Below, one piece after another: positions 51,301-57,300 of a DNA stretch of 64,000 bases; the stretch's first letter is position 1; every line of letters begins with the position of its first letter. Source of the DNA: Onchidella celtica (taxonomy: Eukaryota > Mollusca > Gastropoda > Systellommatophora > Onchidiidae). The notes beneath the pieces were generated by a model. The model did no database searches. It saw only the letters and a list, made by a program, of their open reading frames with translations, and was not told where the DNA came from. The DNA lies in NCBI GenBank assembly GCA_963931925.1, contig OZ007575.1, forward strand, positions 41,284,612 through 41,348,611, read 5' to 3'. The translations under genes and the position numbers were made by a program.

Positions 51301-54300
51301 AGCAAACTTTCAAAAATTCATCATCAATAGACCAGTTGTGCTAAAATAAAGCAGTTTTTTGCTTCTCCTGAAAAATACCCAAAACCGATGACTACAGTTT
51401 TAGGGAATGGTGACCCAAGTATTCTGAAATTGTCATTCAGTTTTGATGGCATCATCTGGCCGTCTGGCAGTAAATTGAGAGGTTGCTTTGCCCCACTCTA
51501 GAATAGATGTATTAAGTCACAGTGCAATTGACTGCTCATCTTTGTATCAAACTTTAGTAAAGAGTACTTTTTTTTATGGAATGGGCTATTATGAGTAGTT
51601 GGAAATGCTGAAATACATTTTGATATGCACAAAAATTAGTGTGTGTATATGAATATATTCAAGGGTCAAATCACATGACAAATTTAGGGTGTGCAGAAAC
51701 AGACTCTTGTCTTTATTTGTCTCAGATTTGTCAGATATCAATGTGTAAATTAAACGCACAGATAAGTGTTGACGGAAGGTCAGTATTCATTGGCCACAAG
51801 ATTCTTAATTTGAAAAAAGGTGATATGTTGCAGTACTTGTATCAGAGTATCAGAAAAATACACGTTGTCCAACACCTTTGTCATAGTTTGAGATGATATA
51901 TATCACAATCAGTGCAGCTAATTCGCCTGTTAATCTGATGAACTCCAGTCCTGTAACAATGCGATCATCTCTCAGATTTGAGCGCATTGTCCAGGGCAGC
52001 ATAAACCAAGGGACGCTACTCCATGAAAATATTAGTGTAACATCATTATTTGAATTATTTCCCCTGGACCGGTCGTCACTTTCACCTGATTTACCTTTTC
52101 TGTCTTCTGTTCCTGTCTTTCAAGCATCGTTTACGCAGGAAGCTGCAGGTTGGACCAGTGTTAAGTGTTAGCAGATTTACTATTGTGAATTCAAGTACTA
52201 AATGGTGTTTATTTATTTATTTTTTGCACCTGGCACTTTTATTTTCATTTGATTAACTCTAAATGATCCCCATTGATTTGACCCATCTCCCAGCTTCTCA
52301 GTGTTGTTGAATGTTGTTTTCAGTGGTTTGCATGAAATACATTTTTTTAAAATTCTATTAAATTCTAACTTAGAATGGATGGAACCTTGGAACTGTTTGA
52401 AGCCTAGTGGTTGGGAGGGGTAATATTCTTGGAAAGGCAAAGTAAGCTGGCAGCATGTTGGTTTTTCCAGAAAATATCAATTGCTTGCACTTTGGGCCAT
52501 CATTCTATGGACCTAAGTAAGGATTGATGGCACCATAACTACTCATAAAAGTAAATGTAACCTCTTGAGAACATTTTCACCTAAATTGAAAAGTTATGCT
52601 CATCAGAATGAGTTTGTTAATAAATTTTTACTTTGGTAAGCATTACAGATCGTTTTGGTTTGAGAATGTACAACAGCACTGAAGATTTTTCATGGGGAGA
52701 AATAAATACAAATATCTCAGGAATAGCAATTAGAATTTGATGGAATTAAGAGAAAATGTAGGCGTTTTCAGGCATTTTGGGGCAGATTACAAAGTGAAGG
52801 CTTTGCTTGTGGCTTCGGTCTTCACTAGGACTGAGCTTGAAATGCCGAATGAAAACTGAATGAAGCGAAGGAAGAAAAAACTAGGATGGGATTTGCGGTC
52901 CTAGTGAAAATACATTGTAGTTGTTAATTATAGGTGGTTACTCCTGCAAACAAGAAGATGGGCATGTGGGAAAGATAACTTTTTTGCAAGTTTCTGATAT
53001 AATTTTAGTCATGTCTGTCATTTGCATCTATACAATTCTAGTTTTGTGTAGAGACAATATTTTCATTTGGCACCATCCAGAAAAATAAAAGCCCACAGAA
53101 CTGAGTGAGAGAGACGGAGGGAGAAAAAAAGCCTTTTTTTTTTAAAAATAAAAAATAAAGGTGAATCACTTTTCTCCAGACTGACATTAAATTTTGCTCC
53201 TCTCTTAGCTTAAATCAGTGTTTCTCAAGATGGGGCACATGCCTTACTAGCGGGGCATGGCAGTATTTTGATAGGGCATGGGACTTCATAATGGGGCGTA
53301 GGCTTATTTACTGTGTACTAAATTCGTCTCTTTATGGTGGGGCGTGCATCTTTTTGGAAAATTGGAATGCGACTTGGGACAAAAAAGGTTGAGAAACATT
53401 GGTTTAAACATCCTGTCAAGGAACTTATGTTTGAAAGGAAAAGAAATTAGGTGCAAGTGGACTCTTCTATAGACATCACTGATTTATTATATTATGTGGG
53501 GAGAAGAGAATTTATGTTTGTGTTACTTTGTGATGTTGTGAATTGCTATCAAAGAATATGTAAGGGTTCTACGTTTTGCAAGGCTGTTTTCAAGCTAGGG
53601 AGTACCATCTGGCATTTGAGCTTGCATGAATTGCTTTTGTATAGACTGGTAAACTCAACTTTTTTTTTCTTTCATACTGAGAAAATTTATTCCAGTTGCT
53701 AAAAACAAGAATTAGATTGGCATCAGATTCTGGATGATGGAAAAATATTTAATGCTTTTACAGGTAGTAGTTTTCGGTGTTTTGTTTTTTCCCACTCTGA
53801 GGAATTATATTCCAGTCAGCAAAAATAAGAATTAAACTGACATCAGGATATTTAGCATTTTTACAAGTGGTAGTATTAGTTCACAATGAAGGAGATTAAA
53901 TCATGAAAGCAGAATTCTGAAATCGATTTTGAACACTCTCTGTCAAGTCATAAAAAAATGTATAAAGAACCTTGCATCATCATTTAGCAAATGCCAAAAA
54001 TAAGGATGATTTTAAAATACATACATGTAATTTACTGTTGCAGTGAAAATGATAGTCTGTCAGGAAGTTGAGAAAAAGGTTATCTATTCAGTTTGTCAAC
54101 TTCAGTAGATATTCAGGGTGTCACTGTTGTATTGTAAAGCTGATGTTAATTATGTACATATAGTGCAATGTTCATGTTGTTCATTAACACTGAAAGTTTG
54201 AAATTCCATTCCATTGAATGCATGACCACCTCCGCCCTTCACGCCCCCACCACCACCACTGTCTCTCTCTCTTTCTGTCTGTCTGTCTCACTTTCTTTCT

Positions 54301-57300
54301 CTCTATCTCTTTATTTCTTTCTCTCTCTTTCTTTTTTTTTGCATTCTTTCTGTCCGTCTCCGTCTCTTTTTCCCTGTTGGGGGGGGGGGGGGGGGGGGAT
54401 TGAACCTTTGCTTTATTGGTGTGTCGTCCTGATGAGCCATATTGGTGTGTTCTATCTCTTTAACGTACCAGAGTACCTGCACCGGGTCTTTTTCTGTGTG
54501 ATAACAATGCATGCAGACACGCATAACATTTAAAAAACGTTGGTACGGTAAACCAGATACCTGTTTGTTTTCAAACCTTGGTCCCCCAAACGGTCAGGAC
54601 AAAAATAAGTGTCGGTTAACGGTTAACGAAATCATACTCTCATGTCTTGTCAAATTAAGCAGAAGAGTTTAAGTGCAGCAAATACAAAGGATTACTTATG
54701 GCATGTCTGCCAACTTTATCAACAAAGCATTTTGATGGACTTGCCTTGTCAGGGATCATACTTGTTATTATTATTATTTTTTTTATTTTTTTTTTAAGCT
54801 TGGGGTATAATAAGCTGGGGGGAAGAAGATCAGCATGTAGTACACAACTGAATATTTTGTAAGTAATTTTAACTAAACTTTAAAGAGAAGCTGTTTAGTC
54901 AAATGTTATTGTTGTTGTTTAAAAAAAAGGTTTGCAGTAATAAAAGGTTAGGCTATTTTCATTTTCTCATTGTTGTGATTACAAAATCTAAAGTACCGGA
55001 AAAATCTCAAAATTGATGAGTCAATCCATTCACATAAACATGTCTCTGATTTATTCTGATCTACCAGTGAAACAACAACAAAAGTGTAAGCTGATTTATA
55101 AGGTGGCTGTGTGGTGTGACATATTGCCCTGTATGACAGTGGCTCTGGGGTAATGAAGGAATGACAGATTAATTAATCATTTAAGTCGGGTAAAACCTGG
55201 GATTGTTCGTCGTGACATTACCTATGCTTTTATTTTTTATTGTGTCATTGTTTTTGCCGGAAAATCCTGAAACTTACAAGCCCTGCCCCTTCACTACCCC
55301 CATTCTGCGGAGAGCAATATTAATGTGATATGAAATATTATTATTAACCCTCTGGTGCCCAGTGATCCATGTCCGAGACATGCTGCCTGATAATCTAGGT
55401 TCTACATATGGAACACATTTTAATTTATCAATAATTGGCTTTTCGTTATATTTCTTTATTCATTTATTAATTAATTTATTTATTTGTTTACTTATTTACT
55501 TATTTTCAAAACATATTTCCATATTCATTTGGCTATTTTACATCAGTTTTTGCAAGTTTCAGCTCTTAATAATATTTTTTTTTTCTGTGTCTGGCACTTG
55601 AGGGTGAATATTATTTTAAGATAAATGTAATATTTGTACTGCCTGGAACTTGCTGTATGTGCAGAGTCTGTGAACGTTGAAAGTGAAAAAGGAAGTTTTT
55701 TTGTTTTTTTTAAATCCACCAGGAACAGGAGAGATGGTTAGGTTTGTGACGGCTAGCTTAATAGGAAGATATAGTGAAGACTTTGTGGTGTGGATGTCAG
55801 CCTCATCATGGTCTTGAGCGAATGTTAGCGCAGAATTTGAGGAAAGTTGTGAAATTTAATGACACGAAAAGACTCACTAGAACACTGGAGGAATTATTCA
55901 CGCTAAAGCGCAAAGATACCAGATCAATCGTAATTCAGCTTTTATAAGACATCCCACCCCCCCCCCCCCACCAACATGCACAAAAATGGCTCGGTAAGCT
56001 TCCTGGACAATTCACAACAAACGGACTCGTATAGAAAAGAAAAGACGAAACAAGTCACAATGTCTGTTCCATATTTTCCGGAAGTTATCAGTTTTACGAT
56101 ATCTCGCGTAAAATATATAAGAAATGCATTTGCTCAAATGTTAGTGAAGAAATTCCTTTAATAGATAAACGTATTACCTTGATGTTGGATACTGCGGGGG
56201 GGAATAGAGTATTGTGACATTACAGATGAAAAGGAGAAAATAAGAGAGAATTACGGACAGACTTATGCATGTCAGTGTGTCTCCAAAAGAGCATCTTGGA
56301 ATCGTCAAGACTCAAAATCTACAACCTGGAAATTCTGCTACTCATTTAAGGCATAAGAAATCTTCCAGTTGATCGACACGCTTCTTTGTGTGAACATTTT
56401 CAGAGACGACATTGGCAAACACGAAGGAAGAAGATGGAAAGTGTGAAGCGGAGGGAGAAAACATCGGGATGGGAAGTTGTGAACGGAGAGAAAACTGTTA
56501 TTAAAAATTTAATGTGAAAAATTACTTTTTCCCCTTGCCTGAGTCTGAAGCCTGATAGTAATGGATCCTCCCATTTCTAGTCACACTTTACAGGCTCCGG
56601 ATTTCAGCTCCAGCTCCGCTCAAGCATGAAAACTTCAAAATTCAATATCCCTCTCAACAGAGGAAGGGTGTGACTGTCCTAAAGATCTTGGCTCCCCCTT
56701 ATGGCCTGGAAATGAGAAAACACATCGTAAATAAAGAGTGGTATCATTGGCGTTGACACGCGCGGTGTGTGCCGGGCCTGGCGAGGACCGCGCCTGATTA
56801 GCTCCAGCCTACACTTGACTGCTCAGATAAGCTGTTTCCAGTCCTGGCTTCATCAATTAGGAACCTGAAACTGTGATGCAATTTTGACTCCTGGGCCAGG
56901 GAAAAAGGAGCGGTGGTGGTGCCAGTGGGAGGGGACAGTCATGGAGATCAGTATCCATGGGCGCTGTCTTTGAGTGTCCCACTGCCTCTTCTTTAATGCA
57001 TGCGTGCGTATGATCGTACAGAATGTAGCACGGAGATGCCGCGTTTAGGGTGGTGGAGATCACGATTTCAGATCTATTGCTCATCGCCACACCGTTTTCT
57101 TTTTCACCTTCACTTAATGTCCATATTTCAGCATCAGATTCAGCTTTCAGAGATGGAGACTCACATATGGATCCCAAATGGGGTTTTAGAGCCCGGTGCC
57201 ACGATCACGATGTCGGTGCACTGCGGTACTTTGCAGCAACTCCCCCCCCCCCCTTCCTCCTCACACACGTGCACAAACAAATCTGTTGTACACAGAGATA

